64,000 nucleotides of DNA from Jatrophihabitans cynanchi (GTDB lineage: Bacteria > Actinomycetota > Actinomycetes > Mycobacteriales > Jatrophihabitantaceae), in contig NZ_CP097463.1 of the NCBI RefSeq assembly GCF_027247405.1, forward strand, positions 1,054,001 through 1,118,000, given 5' to 3'. Within the stretch, counting starts at the first letter, position 1; every line of letters begins with the position of its first letter. The notes beneath the pieces were generated by a model that ran no database searches, had not been told where the DNA came from, and saw nothing but the letters and a program-made list of their open reading frames with translations. Both the position numbers and the translations under genes were made by a program. This document shows positions 53,908 through 61,952 of this stretch, one piece after another.

Positions 53908-54341
53908 GAACTGGTTACCTCGGATCGGATCGGGTTGTTGACAAGTCGTCGGACGGCGGGCAGGGCGGCGACGAGCAGGGCGCGGTCGTCGGGATCGAGA
54001 CGTTTCACCTCGGCGAGCAGCGCCTGGGCCCGCGCGTCGTGGCGCTCGGCCAGCACGTCACGCCCGAGGTCGGTGATCCGGACCAGCGTGGCTCGCCCGT
54101 CGGTGGGGTCGGCGATGCGCTCGGCGTAACCGGCAGCCTCGAGCCGGTTCACCAGGGTGGTCATGCCCGGCTGCGAAATCGCCTCGCGCTCGGCCAGGTC
54201 GGAGATGCGCATCGGGCCGCGGGCGAGCAGGCTGTCCAACGTGGTGACGGTGCTGGTGCTGACCTGCTGGGGTGCCCTGCGGCGGACCCACATCGTCAGA
54301 TGCTCGATACCCTCCGCCACGGCGCGCAGCTGATCGTCCAC
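53904..54341 (-). CDS. MarR family transcriptional regulator
   Basis: 145 residues from the GTG at 54339-54341. The winged helix is TLDSLLARGPMRISDLAEREAISQPGMTTLVNRLEAAGYAERI (in pieces) followed by the wing DPTDGRATLVRIT. It is the first gene of a two-gene unit with the MFS exporter (ATGA overlap). The A/T-rich palindrome just upstream (54352-54366) probably serves as its own operator. Confidence 0.9.
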   Translation of the reverse strand: MDDQLRAVAEGIEHLTMWVRRRAPQQVSTSTVTTLDSLLARGPMRISDLAEREAISQPGMTTLVNRLEAAGYAERIADPTDGRATLVRITDLGRDVLAERHDARAQALLAEVKRLDPDDRALLVAALPAVRRLVNNPIRSEVTSS

Positions 54342-54351
54342 CCGGCAAGTG

Positions 54352-54366
54352 TATAACTCACTTATA
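54352..54366 (-). promoter_or_regulatory. A/T-rich inverted repeat, candidate MarR operator and promoter
   Basis: TATAA-CTCAC-TTATA is a 5-5-5 inverted repeat, 11 bp before the marR-family start and within GTTATATAAGTGAGTTATAC on the minus strand. It stands out sharply from the G/C-rich surroundings, and TTATAC could be the -10 element. Confidence 0.55.
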
Positions 54367-54397
54367 TAACCCTCCGATGTTCCGTGCCTCACGTCCC

Positions 54398-54468
54398 CGT
54401 TGAGTGGCGACTTCTCGGTTGAGTGGCGACCTGTAGCCCGCCACTCAACGCGAAACCCGCCACTCAAC
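54398..54468 (+). repeat. Two direct plus two inverted copies of a TTGAGTGGCG repeat
   Basis: TTGAGTGGCG occurs at 54400-54409 and 54419-54428. Its complement CGCCACTCAA follows at 54439-54448 and 54458-54467. The A-A-A'-A' order can fold as nested or alternative hairpins. It occupies the space between the MarR operator and the ribosome binding site of the E1 gene. Confidence 0.85.
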
Positions 54469-54486
54469 GAGAGGAGGACGGGACGG

Positions 54487-56685
54487 GTGGGGCAGGATCG
54501 GCACGTGACCGTCCCCGGCGGCAACGGCGCCGCAGCCCCGCATGAGCAGCTCGACGAGTACGTCCGGCCCCGGCTCGCCGCACTGCCGGACAGCCCGGGT
54601 GCAGCCGAGCCGCGGCTGCTGCGGCTCTTCGACGCGATGGCCGGCAGCCGGCAGCTGGACCTGCAGGCCCGCCGGCTGCGCGAGCGCGGCGTCGGCTTCT
54701 ACACGATCGGGTCCGCCGGGCACGAGTCGAACGCGCTGGTCGCCGAGGCGCTGCGCGTGGACGACCCGGCGCTGCTGCACTACCGCTCCGGCGGCTTCTT
54801 CCTGCAGCGCGCGATGCAGGCCGGCCGCTCGCTGGAGGACGGTCTGCGGGCGGTGCTGCTCGGCATGGTCGCCGCTACGTCCGATCCGGCATCAGGCGGC
54901 CGGCACAAGGTGTTCGGGGACGCGAGCCTGTCGGTGATCCCGCAGACGTCCACGATCGCCTCGCACCTGCCGCGCGCGGTCGGCGTCGCGTTCGCCCTAG
55001 GGCGCGCGAAGCGGCTCGGCCTCGACTCGGCGTGGCCGCACGACGCCGTGACGGTGTGCAGCTTCGGCGACGCGAGCCTGAACCACTCCACCGCGGTAGG
55101 GGCACTGAACACCGCCGGGTACTGCGTGGCACAGGGGTTGCCGCTGGCCCTGCTGTTCGTGTGCGAAGACAACGGCCTGGGCATCTCGGTGCCCAGCCCG
55201 CACGGTTGGGTGGCCGAGGCCGCGCACCGTCCTGGCATCGGCTACGTGACCGCGTCCGGCGACGACCCGGACGGCCTGACGGCGACGCTCGCCGAGACCG
55301 TCGAGGCGGTGCGGCGCACCCGGCGTCCCGCGCTGCTGCACCTGCGCACCGTCCGCTATCTCGGGCACGCGGGGACCGATGTCGAGTCGGGCTATCGCGC
55401 CCCGTCCGCCCTTGCCGCCGACCGCGAACGCGACCCGCTGCTCGCCCTAGCCGCAAGAATCGGTGGTTCCGAGCCGGCCGCCCGCTACGACGAGATCGGG
55501 CGCATCGTGGCCAAGCTCGCCGATGAGGTCGCCCCGGCACCCACGCTGCGTTCCGCGCCGGCGATCATCGCGCCGCTGGCTCCGCGCGACGACGCCGCGA
55601 TCGCCGCCGACGCCGGCAGGCGCGCCGATTCCGAGGCACGGCTGGCCGCGTTCGGCGGCAAACTGCCCGAGCGGGCCGGCCCAATGACTCTCGCCCAGAA
55701 CATCAACGCCGCCCTCACCGACGCGCTGGCCGCCCGGCCCCAGGCCGTGGTGTTCGGCGAGGACGTCGGCCGCAAGGGCGGCGTCTACGGCCTCACCCGC
55801 GGGCTGCAGCAGCGCTTCGGCGCCCCACGCGCGTTCGACACGCTGCTGGACGAGCAGGCGATCCTCGGGCTCGGGCTAGGCCTCGGCGTCACCGGTCTGC
55901 TGCCCATCCCCGAGATCCAGTACCTGGCCTACCTGCACAACGCCGAGGACCAGCTGCGCGGCGAGGCCGCCAGCCTGCGCTTCTTCTCCGCCGGCAGCTA
56001 CACGAACCCGATGGTGGTGCGTATCGCCGGGCTGGGCTACCAGAAGGGCTTCGGCGGACACTTCCACAACGACGACGCGGTGGCGGTGCTGCGCGACGTA
56101 CCCGGGCTCGTGGTCGCGGTGCCGTCGCGACCCGAGGACGCCGCACCGATGCTGCGGTCGTGTCTGGCCGCGGCGAGCCTGCACGGCCAGGTGAGCGTGT
56201 TCCTGGAGCCGATCGCGCTGTACCACGAGCGCGACCTGCACTCGGCCGGCGACCGTGGCTGGCTGGCCGACTACTCGCTCGACACGCAGGCGGCGATCGG
56301 TTCGGCCCGCGTGCACGGCGCCGGTGCGGACCTGACGATCGCGACGTTCGGCAACGGGGTGCGCATGTCGCTGCGCGTTGCCGAACGCCTTGCCGCACAA
56401 GGCATCTTCGCCCGGGTGCTGGACCTGCGCTGGATCAGCCCGCTGCCGGTCGAGGACCTGCTGCGCGAAGCGTCCGCGACCGGCCGGGTGCTGGTCGCGG
56501 ACGAGACGCGCCACGCGGGCGGTGTCGGCGAGGGCGTGATCACCGCTCTCGTCGAGCACGGTTTCGCCGGCCGGATCGCCCGCGTGGCGAGCACCGACAG
56601 CTACGTCCCGCTGGGCGACGCCGCCACCTTGGTGCTGCTGTCCGAGTCGGACATCGAGTCCGCGGCACTCTCCTTGATGGGCTGA
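54487..56685 (+). CDS. Fused alpha-beta thiamine-diphosphate dehydrogenase E1 component
   Basis: 732 residues with a GTG at 54487 and GGAGG 9 nt upstream. The alpha-like half (about residues 30-390) has YTIGSAGHESNALV, HYRSGGFFLQRA and the ThDP motif SFGDASLNHSTAVGALNTAGY ... VCEDNGLGIS. The beta-like half (from about 395, MTLAQNINAALTDAL) has VVFGEDVGRKGGVYGLTRGL and EIQYLAYLHNAEDQLRGEAASLRFFSAGS. Such fused E1s decarboxylate branched-chain or related 2-oxo acids. No E2 or E3 gene is nearby, so the complex partner must be encoded elsewhere. The 3' end overlaps the convergent terC gene by 85 bp. Confidence 0.9.
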   Translation: MGQDRHVTVPGGNGAAAPHEQLDEYVRPRLAALPDSPGAAEPRLLRLFDAMAGSRQLDLQARRLRERGVGFYTIGSAGHESNALVAEALRVDDPALLHYRSGGFFLQRAMQAGRSLEDGLRAVLLGMVAATSDPASGGRHKVFGDASLSVIPQTSTIASHLPRAVGVAFALGRAKRLGLDSAWPHDAVTVCSFGDASLNHSTAVGALNTAGYCVAQGLPLALLFVCEDNGLGISVPSPHGWVAEAAHRPGIGYVTASGDDPDGLTATLAETVEAVRRTRRPALLHLRTVRYLGHAGTDVESGYRAPSALAADRERDPLLALAARIGGSEPAARYDEIGRIVAKLADEVAPAPTLRSAPAIIAPLAPRDDAAIAADAGRRADSEARLAAFGGKLPERAGPMTLAQNINAALTDALAARPQAVVFGEDVGRKGGVYGLTRGLQQRFGAPRAFDTLLDEQAILGLGLGLGVTGLLPIPEIQYLAYLHNAEDQLRGEAASLRFFSAGSYTNPMVVRIAGLGYQKGFGGHFHNDDAVAVLRDVPGLVVAVPSRPEDAAPMLRSCLAAASLHGQVSVFLEPIALYHERDLHSAGDRGWLADYSLDTQAAIGSARVHGAGADLTIATFGNGVRMSLRVAERLAAQGIFARVLDLRWISPLPVEDLLREASATGRVLVADETRHAGGVGEGVITALVEHGFAGRIARVASTDSYVPLGDAATLVLLSESDIESAALSLMG

Positions 56686-57623
56686 GGGAGCTCGGTGGGC
56701 TGACGGAGCCCGGCGACCACCGCGATGGTCAGCGCCGACACGATCACGCCAAGGCTGAGCAGGGACGGGATCTCCGGCACCGACTCGCTGATCGTCTTGT
56801 GCGCCGCCTGCAGGAACAGCTTCACCCCGATGAACGCCAGGATGAACGCCAGCGCCTTGCCCAGGTGCTCGAAGCGCTCCAGCAGACCGCTCAGCAGGAA
56901 GTAGAGGGCGCGCAGGCCGAGGATCGCGAAGGCGTTGCTGGAGTAGACGATGAACGCGTTGTCGCTCACCGCGAGCACCGCCGGGACGCTGTCGACCGCG
57001 AACACCAGGTCGGCGGCCTCGATCGCCACCACCACGGCGAGCAGCGGCGTGGCGACGCGGCGGCCCGCCTCGCGCACCACGAACCGGGCGCCGTGGTACT
57101 CCTCCGACACCGGGACCACCTTGCGCAGCAGGCGTACCGCCAGGCTCTTGCCGGGATCGACCGTGTCGTCCTCGTCGCGCAGCAGCTTGATCGCGCTCCA
57201 CACCAGGATCGCACCGAAGACGAACAGCACGGCGGCGAAGCGACTGACCACGGCAACTCCGGCTGCCAGGAAGACGCCGCGGAACACCAGCGCGCCCAGC
57301 ACGCCGAAGAACAGCACCCGGTGCTGGTACTGCCGCGGCACCTGGAAGTAGCCGAAGATCAGCGCGAAGACGAACAGGTTGTCGACGGACAGGCTCTTCT
57401 CCAGCAGCCATGCCGTGGTGAAGTCGACCGCAGGGCCGGCGCCGAGCGTGAAGCCGACGACGAGCGCGAAGATCAGCGACACGCCGACCCAGACGGCGCT
57501 CCAGGTGGCCGCCTCGCGGAAGCCGATCACGTGGGTGCGGCGGTGGGCGAACAGGTCGATGAGCAGCATGACGGCGATGACCGCGCCGAGCGCGAGCCAG
57601 GCCCAGAGGGGGACGGTGGTCAT
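56601..57623 (-). CDS. TerC family integral membrane protein
   Basis: 340 residues with an ATG at 57621-57623. Nine membrane spans are visible, with the TerC signatures LLEKSLSVDNLFVFALIFGYF and VVAIEAADLVFAVDSVPAVLAVSDNAFIVYSSNAFAILGLRALYF (in pieces), whose acidic residues line a metal path. The family is linked to tellurite resistance and to manganese/calcium export during protein secretion. The last 28 codons lie over the 3' end of the E1 gene on the other strand. Confidence 0.93.
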   Translation of the reverse strand: MTTVPLWAWLALGAVIAVMLLIDLFAHRRTHVIGFREAATWSAVWVGVSLIFALVVGFTLGAGPAVDFTTAWLLEKSLSVDNLFVFALIFGYFQVPRQYQHRVLFFGVLGALVFRGVFLAAGVAVVSRFAAVLFVFGAILVWSAIKLLRDEDDTVDPGKSLAVRLLRKVVPVSEEYHGARFVVREAGRRVATPLLAVVVAIEAADLVFAVDSVPAVLAVSDNAFIVYSSNAFAILGLRALYFLLSGLLERFEHLGKALAFILAFIGVKLFLQAAHKTISESVPEIPSLLSLGVIVSALTIAVVAGLRQPTELPQPIKESAADSMSDSDSSTKVAASPSGT

Positions 57624-57708
57624 GCCGCTCAGTCTTCCTGCCACAATCGCGCCAGCTTGAGTCGACTTTCGGCCGTGCTTTCCGCTCCTGTTTGCCGGAA
57701 GCAGGCAA

Positions 57709-58887
57709 TCAGAGCGGCTGTGCGGGCCAGCCGAGCAGCCGGGCGCCGAGCACCGCGGCGTGCAGCGCGAACGCATCCCGCGGCGACGCCGGGTTCGCGC
57801 CGGTGAGCGCCCGGACCCGGTCCAGCCGGTAGGTCACCGCGCGCACCGACAGGTGCAGCTCACGCGAGGCCTGCGCGGTGTTGCTTCCCGCGGCGAAGTA
57901 GGCGGCGAGCGTGTCGAGCAGCGGCTGCGCACCGCCGCGTGCCTGGGTCAGCGGGCCGAGCAGGCTGGTGATCAGGTCGGCGATAGCGGCGCGATCGCGC
58001 AGCAGCACCTGGTAGGCGAGCAGGTCCTGCGCGTGCACGATCGGCTCGTCCAGGCCGGCCCGCCCGGACAGGTCCAGCGCGTCGCGCGCCTCGTCGTACG
58101 ACGTGAGCACGCCGGCCGCACCCGGCCGGGCGCGCCCCACGCCGAGGCGCCACGCGCCGATGTCCGTCCGCCGGCGCAGGTCGACGCGATCGCCGGTCGG
58201 CTGCAGCACGCCGGCGATCCGGGCTGCGGCGGCTCGGGTCGCGTCGTCATCCGGCGCGGCGAACACCGCGATCAGCCTGCCCTCCTTGGTCGCGACGAAC
58301 GCGTCGCCCGGCCCGGCCGCAACGGCACGCTCGACCAGCGGCACGATCGGGGCGGCGTCGGTGATCTCGCGCTCGGCCCGCACGACGACCACGGCGTGCG
58401 AGCCGGCAAGGTCCAGCCCGAAGCCGGCGGCACGCTGCACCAGCGCACCCACGTCGGCACGCCCGGACAGCAGGTCGTCGACGAACTCGCGGCGCGCCGA
58501 CGCCTGTTCACGCACCAGGGACTGGCGCGCCTGCTGGTACCCGGCGGCGAGCGCAGCCATCGCTTCGTCGATCGCCTGCAGCATCAGCTCGCCGGCCGCG
58601 GCGATCGCGGGCGCGTCGGCCTCCTCGGCCACGGCCGGCAACTGCCGCCACAGCCGGCGCGCCGCGGCGAGATACACCTCGACCAGGGCACGGAGGGCGA
58701 CTCCCTGACGCGCCGCGTCCCGTCCTCGCGCACGGCAGCGCTGCAGCATGCCGCGGTGCCCGGAGCCGTCGGTGACCGCGCGAGCCAGGTCGGGCACGAA
58801 CTCGCCGAGCAGCGCGGGATCGAGGCCGCCCGCCTCCGCCGAGGCGTCGGACGCGATCCGCTGCCCGGTCGCGTCCGGAAGGATCAT
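57709..58887 (-). CDS. PucR/CdaR-type transcriptional regulator
   Basis: 392 residues with an ATG at 58885-58887. The C-terminal HTH_30 reads LLDTLAAYFAAGSNTAQASRELHLSVRAVTYRLDRVRALTG. A GGDEF-like sensory middle and a helical N-terminus (VYLAAARRLWRQLPAVAEEADA) precede it. Such regulators control purine, amino-acid or sugar-acid catabolism. No obvious target is adjacent: terC is 86 bp downstream on the same strand and the DeoR cluster is divergent. Confidence 0.88.
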   Translation of the reverse strand: MILPDATGQRIASDASAEAGGLDPALLGEFVPDLARAVTDGSGHRGMLQRCRARGRDAARQGVALRALVEVYLAAARRLWRQLPAVAEEADAPAIAAAGELMLQAIDEAMAALAAGYQQARQSLVREQASARREFVDDLLSGRADVGALVQRAAGFGLDLAGSHAVVVVRAEREITDAAPIVPLVERAVAAGPGDAFVATKEGRLIAVFAAPDDDATRAAAARIAGVLQPTGDRVDLRRRTDIGAWRLGVGRARPGAAGVLTSYDEARDALDLSGRAGLDEPIVHAQDLLAYQVLLRDRAAIADLITSLLGPLTQARGGAQPLLDTLAAYFAAGSNTAQASRELHLSVRAVTYRLDRVRALTGANPASPRDAFALHAAVLGARLLGWPAQPL

Positions 58888-59055
58888 CGGGTCAGGTGTC
58901 GGCGTCGCCGGCGTTGCGCTGCCGGGTGATCACGGCCGCGGTGCTGATACGAGTCACAGCCACACCGTACCGTCCGGCACTCAGCCGAAGCTGGATTCCG
59001 ATCAGCCAGATCAGCGGCGTTCTTGCCCGGTTCGGGGTTCACTCGAGCGGCGCGC

Positions 59056-59074
59056 CGTTTGCTCGAAGCGAACG
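59056..59074 (+). promoter_or_regulatory. Possible DeoR autoregulatory operator
   Basis: CGTTTGCT and AGCGAACG form an imperfect inverted repeat (7 of 8 pairs) about 25 bp before the deoR-family start. It shares the TGCTCGA core with the larger repeat at 59951-59985. Confidence 0.35.
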
Positions 59075-59098
59075 CGACGTTGCGCGTATCGTGCAGCC

Positions 59099-59887
59099 AT
59101 GCGTCAAGAGGATCGCCTCGGCCTGATCCTGGAGCAGCTCAACCAGCACGGCTCGGTCGGTGTGGGCGAGCTGGCCGGGCAACTCGCCGTCTCCGAGGCG
59201 TCGGTACGCCGTGACCTGCACCTGCTCGAGCAGCAGAAGCTGCTCACCCGTACCCACGGCGGGGCCGTCGCGTCCGGGGGCGTGCTCTACGAGCTGCCGA
59301 TGCGGTACCGGGGCGGGCAGCACAACGAGGCCAAACGCGCGATCGCGCGATGCACCGCGTCCTTGCTGCCCGCTGACGTCACGTCCGTCGGGCTGAACGG
59401 CGGTACGACGAACACCGAGGTGGCGCGCGCCCTCGCGACGCGACCGCGTCTGCGCGTGGTGACCAACGCGCTCAACATCGCCTCCGAGCTCGCGGTCCGC
59501 TCGAACATAGAGTTGGTGGTGTGCGGGGGCAGCGCGCGGCCGGAGTCCTACGAGCTGGTCGGCCCGCTGGCCGAACTCGTGCTGTCGAACCTGAACCTGG
59601 ACCTCGCGATCATCGGCGTGGACGGGCTGAGCGCCGCGGCCGGGTTCACCACGCACCACGAGGTCGAGGCCCATACCAACCGCGCGCTGGTGCGTGCTGC
59701 CGGGCGCGTCATCGTCGTCGCCGACTCGAGCAAGCTGGGCAGGCGCGGGTTCGCCAAGATCTGCGACATCTCGGCGGCATCGGACATCGTCACCGACGAG
59801 CACGCCGACCCGAAGGCCGTCGCCGAGCTGGAGCGGCTCGGCCCGCGCGTGCACGTGGTCCAGATCCCGCAGCCGGAGGTTCCGTAG
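59099..59887 (+). CDS. DeoR family sugar-phosphate-responsive regulator
   Basis: 262 residues with an ATG at 59099. The N-terminal DeoR HTH is RLGLILEQLNQHGSVGVGELAGQLAVSEASVRRDLHLLEQQKLLTRTHGGAV (in pieces). The C-terminal sensor has VGLNGGTTNTEVARAL, NIELVVCGGSARPESYELVGPLAE and VVADSSKLGRRGFAKI. It resembles AgaR-type repressors that respond to a phosphorylated sugar. It heads the SIS / kinase / aldolase cluster and probably binds the inverted repeat at 59951-59985. Confidence 0.92.
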   Translation: MRQEDRLGLILEQLNQHGSVGVGELAGQLAVSEASVRRDLHLLEQQKLLTRTHGGAVASGGVLYELPMRYRGGQHNEAKRAIARCTASLLPADVTSVGLNGGTTNTEVARALATRPRLRVVTNALNIASELAVRSNIELVVCGGSARPESYELVGPLAELVLSNLNLDLAIIGVDGLSAAAGFTTHHEVEAHTNRALVRAAGRVIVVADSSKLGRRGFAKICDISAASDIVTDEHADPKAVAELERLGPRVHVVQIPQPEVP

Positions 59888-59950
59888 CCGGACTCGGTCC
59901 CGGTCGCCAGGCGTGGGTCGCCTGGGGGGCAGGCTGGCACCTGGACCTTG

Positions 59951-59985
59951 AATCGAGCAAGACCGATCACGATACCTGCTTGATT
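59951..59985 (+). promoter_or_regulatory. Inverted-repeat operator upstream of the sugar operon
   Basis: AATCGAGCA (59951-59959) and TGCTTGATT (59977-59985) match at 8 of 9 positions across a 17-bp spacer. They lie between the deoR-family gene and the operon it should control. The region is locally A/T-rich, as expected for a promoter. Confidence 0.55.
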
Positions 59986-60014
59986 CTGGACAGATCGCGC
60001 AGTGCGCTGGCAGG

Positions 60015-60113
60015 ATGACCGGCATGCCTGCAACGACGGCCCGAGCGCTCGTGGTCGGTGACGCCAACCCCGACCTCGTGCCGCACGGCGCTGCCGGAAG
60101 GAACCATGACTGA
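60015..60113 (+). pseudogene. Remnant 5' end of a PfkB-family sugar kinase gene
   Basis: The frame starts ATG at 60015 and reads ...TARALVVGDANPDLV, the N-terminal strand typical of ribokinase/PfkB enzymes. It then continues only nine residues to TGA at 60111-60113, overlapping the SIS gene start (60106). The remaining 270 or so codons are missing, so a deletion fused the kinase start to the leader of the next gene. It may still be translated as a 32-residue leader that couples to the SIS gene. Confidence 0.6.
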
Positions 60114-61035
60114 CGATCGCCCCGCGCGCACCCACGTCGCCCGCGAGATCCAGAGCCAGCCCCGCGTCTGGGCCCGCGCGCTCGATCAACTCGGCACGGT
60201 AGGCGCCGTGCTGCCCCAGCGCGGCGAGCGGGTCGCGGTGATCGGGTGCGGGACGTCGTGGTTCATGGCCGAGTCGTACGCGCACCTGCGCGAACAGTGC
60301 GGGGCGGGCGAGACCGACAGCTTCGCCGCTAGTCAATTCCCCGCCGGGCGTGGCTACGACCGGGTGGTGGCGATCTCCCGCTCCGGCACCACCACCGAGG
60401 TGCTGCGCGCGATCGACGCGACGCAGGTTCCGGTGCTGGCGCTGACCGCGGTGCCCGACGCACCGATCGGTCGAGCCGCGGACCAGCGGATCGTCCTGGA
60501 CTTCGCCGACGAGCGGTCGGTCGTGCAGACCGTGTTCGCCACCACCGCGCTGATGCTGCTGCGCGGCTCGCTCGGCGAACCGCTGGAGGCCGTGCTCGGC
60601 CAGGCCGCCGCGGTGCTGGCCGGGGACCACGCGGTGCCATCGGCGATCGGCGCCGGCTCGCAGTTCACCTTCCTCGGCCAGGGCTGGGCGTACGGCATCG
60701 CGCGCGAGGCCGGCCTGAAGATGCGCGAGGCCGCCCAGCTGTGGACCGAGTCCTACCCGCAGATGGAGTACCGCCACGGCCCGATCTCCGTCGCCCAGCC
60801 CGGTCGCACGGTCTGGGTGTTCGGTGAGCCGGTGACCGGACTGGCCGCCGACGTCGCCGCGACCGGCGCCGCGTTCGTCGACGACCGTCTCGACCCGGTA
60901 GCCGACCTGATCCGCGCGCAACTGCTCGCCGTACGGCGGGCCGAGGAACAGGGCCTGGATCCCGACCGGCCACGGCACCTAGCCCGGTCGGTCGTGCTGC
61001 CCGAGGTGATCTCCCAGGTGAGCTCAGCACCGTGA
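60106..61035 (+). CDS. SIS-domain sugar isomerase/deaminase (AgaS/GlmS-C-like)
   Basis: 309 residues with an ATG at 60106 and AAGGAA upstream. Two SIS modules are seen: VIGCGTSWFMAESYAHLRE and VAISRSGTTTEVLRAI in the first, FLGQGWAYGIAREAGLKMREA and SYPQMEYRHGPISV in the second. It most resembles AgaS-type proteins acting on galactosamine-6-phosphate or related amino-sugar phosphates. Its stop overlaps the next start (GTGA). Confidence 0.88.
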   Translation: MTDDRPARTHVAREIQSQPRVWARALDQLGTVGAVLPQRGERVAVIGCGTSWFMAESYAHLREQCGAGETDSFAASQFPAGRGYDRVVAISRSGTTTEVLRAIDATQVPVLALTAVPDAPIGRAADQRIVLDFADERSVVQTVFATTALMLLRGSLGEPLEAVLGQAAAVLAGDHAVPSAIGAGSQFTFLGQGWAYGIAREAGLKMREAAQLWTESYPQMEYRHGPISVAQPGRTVWVFGEPVTGLAADVAATGAAFVDDRLDPVADLIRAQLLAVRRAEEQGLDPDRPRHLARSVVLPEVISQVSSAP

Positions 61036-61952
61036 TCCTGTGCCTGTGCCCGAGCCCGGCGATAGACGTGACGTACCACGTCGACGCGCTGCACGTCGGG
61101 GAATCCACCCGGGTGCGCTCGCTGACGCGGCGCGCGGGCGGCAAGGCGGTGAACGTGGCGTGCGTTCTGCATGCCGTCGGGGCGGACGGCCACGTGCTCG
61201 CCCCGGTAGGCGGGCCGGCAGGCGCGGAGTTCGCCGAACTGCTGCGCGCCACGGGCGTCCCGGCGGACCTGGTCCCGGACCCGGCACCGACCCGCACCAC
61301 GATCGCAGTCGTCGACTCCGGCGGCCAGGCGTCCGTCCTGCTCGAACCGGCTGTAACACGCGACTGGCCGGCACTGCTCGCCCGTGCCGAGGCGCTGATC
61401 CCCGCGGCAGAGGTCGTGGTGGTCAGCGGGTCGATGCCCGAGGGCGCGCCACCGGACGCGCTCGCCACTGTGATCGCGCTGGCGCGCGCAGCCGGCCGGC
61501 CGATCATCGTGGACACGAGCGGACCGGCGCTGCTGCAGGCGCTGGACGCGGGCGCGACACTGGTCAAGCCGAACGCCGCCGAGCTCGCCCAGGTCGCGCC
61601 GGAACAACCCGATCCGGTGCTCGCTGCCCGCACTCTGGCCACCCGGTACGCAGGGACGGTCGTGGTCGCCTCGCTCGGCGCCGACGGTGCCGTGCTGGCC
61701 GGGCCGGACGGCGCGTGTCACGCGCGGCCGGGCGCGGCCCTGACCGGCAACCCGACCGGGGCGGGGGACGCGCTGGTGGCCGGCCTCGCGCGCGGCCTCG
61801 CGGCGGGGCACGCCGTGCCCGAACTGCTCGCCGAGTCGGTCGCGCTGTCGGCTGCCGCCGTGCTGCACCCGTTCGCCGGACGGCTCGACCCGGCCGAGTA
61901 CGCCCGGCAGCGCGCGGCAGTCACCGTGCGCGCGCTGCAGGGACAGCCATGA
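61032..61952 (+). CDS. 1-phosphofructokinase / tagatose-6-phosphate kinase family sugar kinase
   Basis: 306 residues with a GTG at 61032 overlapping the SIS stop. PfkB-family signatures are CLCPSPAIDVTYHVD, RRAGGKAVNVACVL, VVVSGSMPEGAP, KPNAAELAQ, and the anion-hole/catalytic NPTGAGDALVAGLARG with the base Asp. In this context it should make a sugar bisphosphate for the aldolase that follows (ATGA overlap). Tagatose-6-phosphate or fructose-1-phosphate is the plausible substrate. Confidence 0.9.
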   Translation: MILCLCPSPAIDVTYHVDALHVGESTRVRSLTRRAGGKAVNVACVLHAVGADGHVLAPVGGPAGAEFAELLRATGVPADLVPDPAPTRTTIAVVDSGGQASVLLEPAVTRDWPALLARAEALIPAAEVVVVSGSMPEGAPPDALATVIALARAAGRPIIVDTSGPALLQALDAGATLVKPNAAELAQVAPEQPDPVLAARTLATRYAGTVVVASLGADGAVLAGPDGACHARPGAALTGNPTGAGDALVAGLARGLAAGHAVPELLAESVALSAAAVLHPFAGRLDPAEYARQRAAVTVRALQGQP

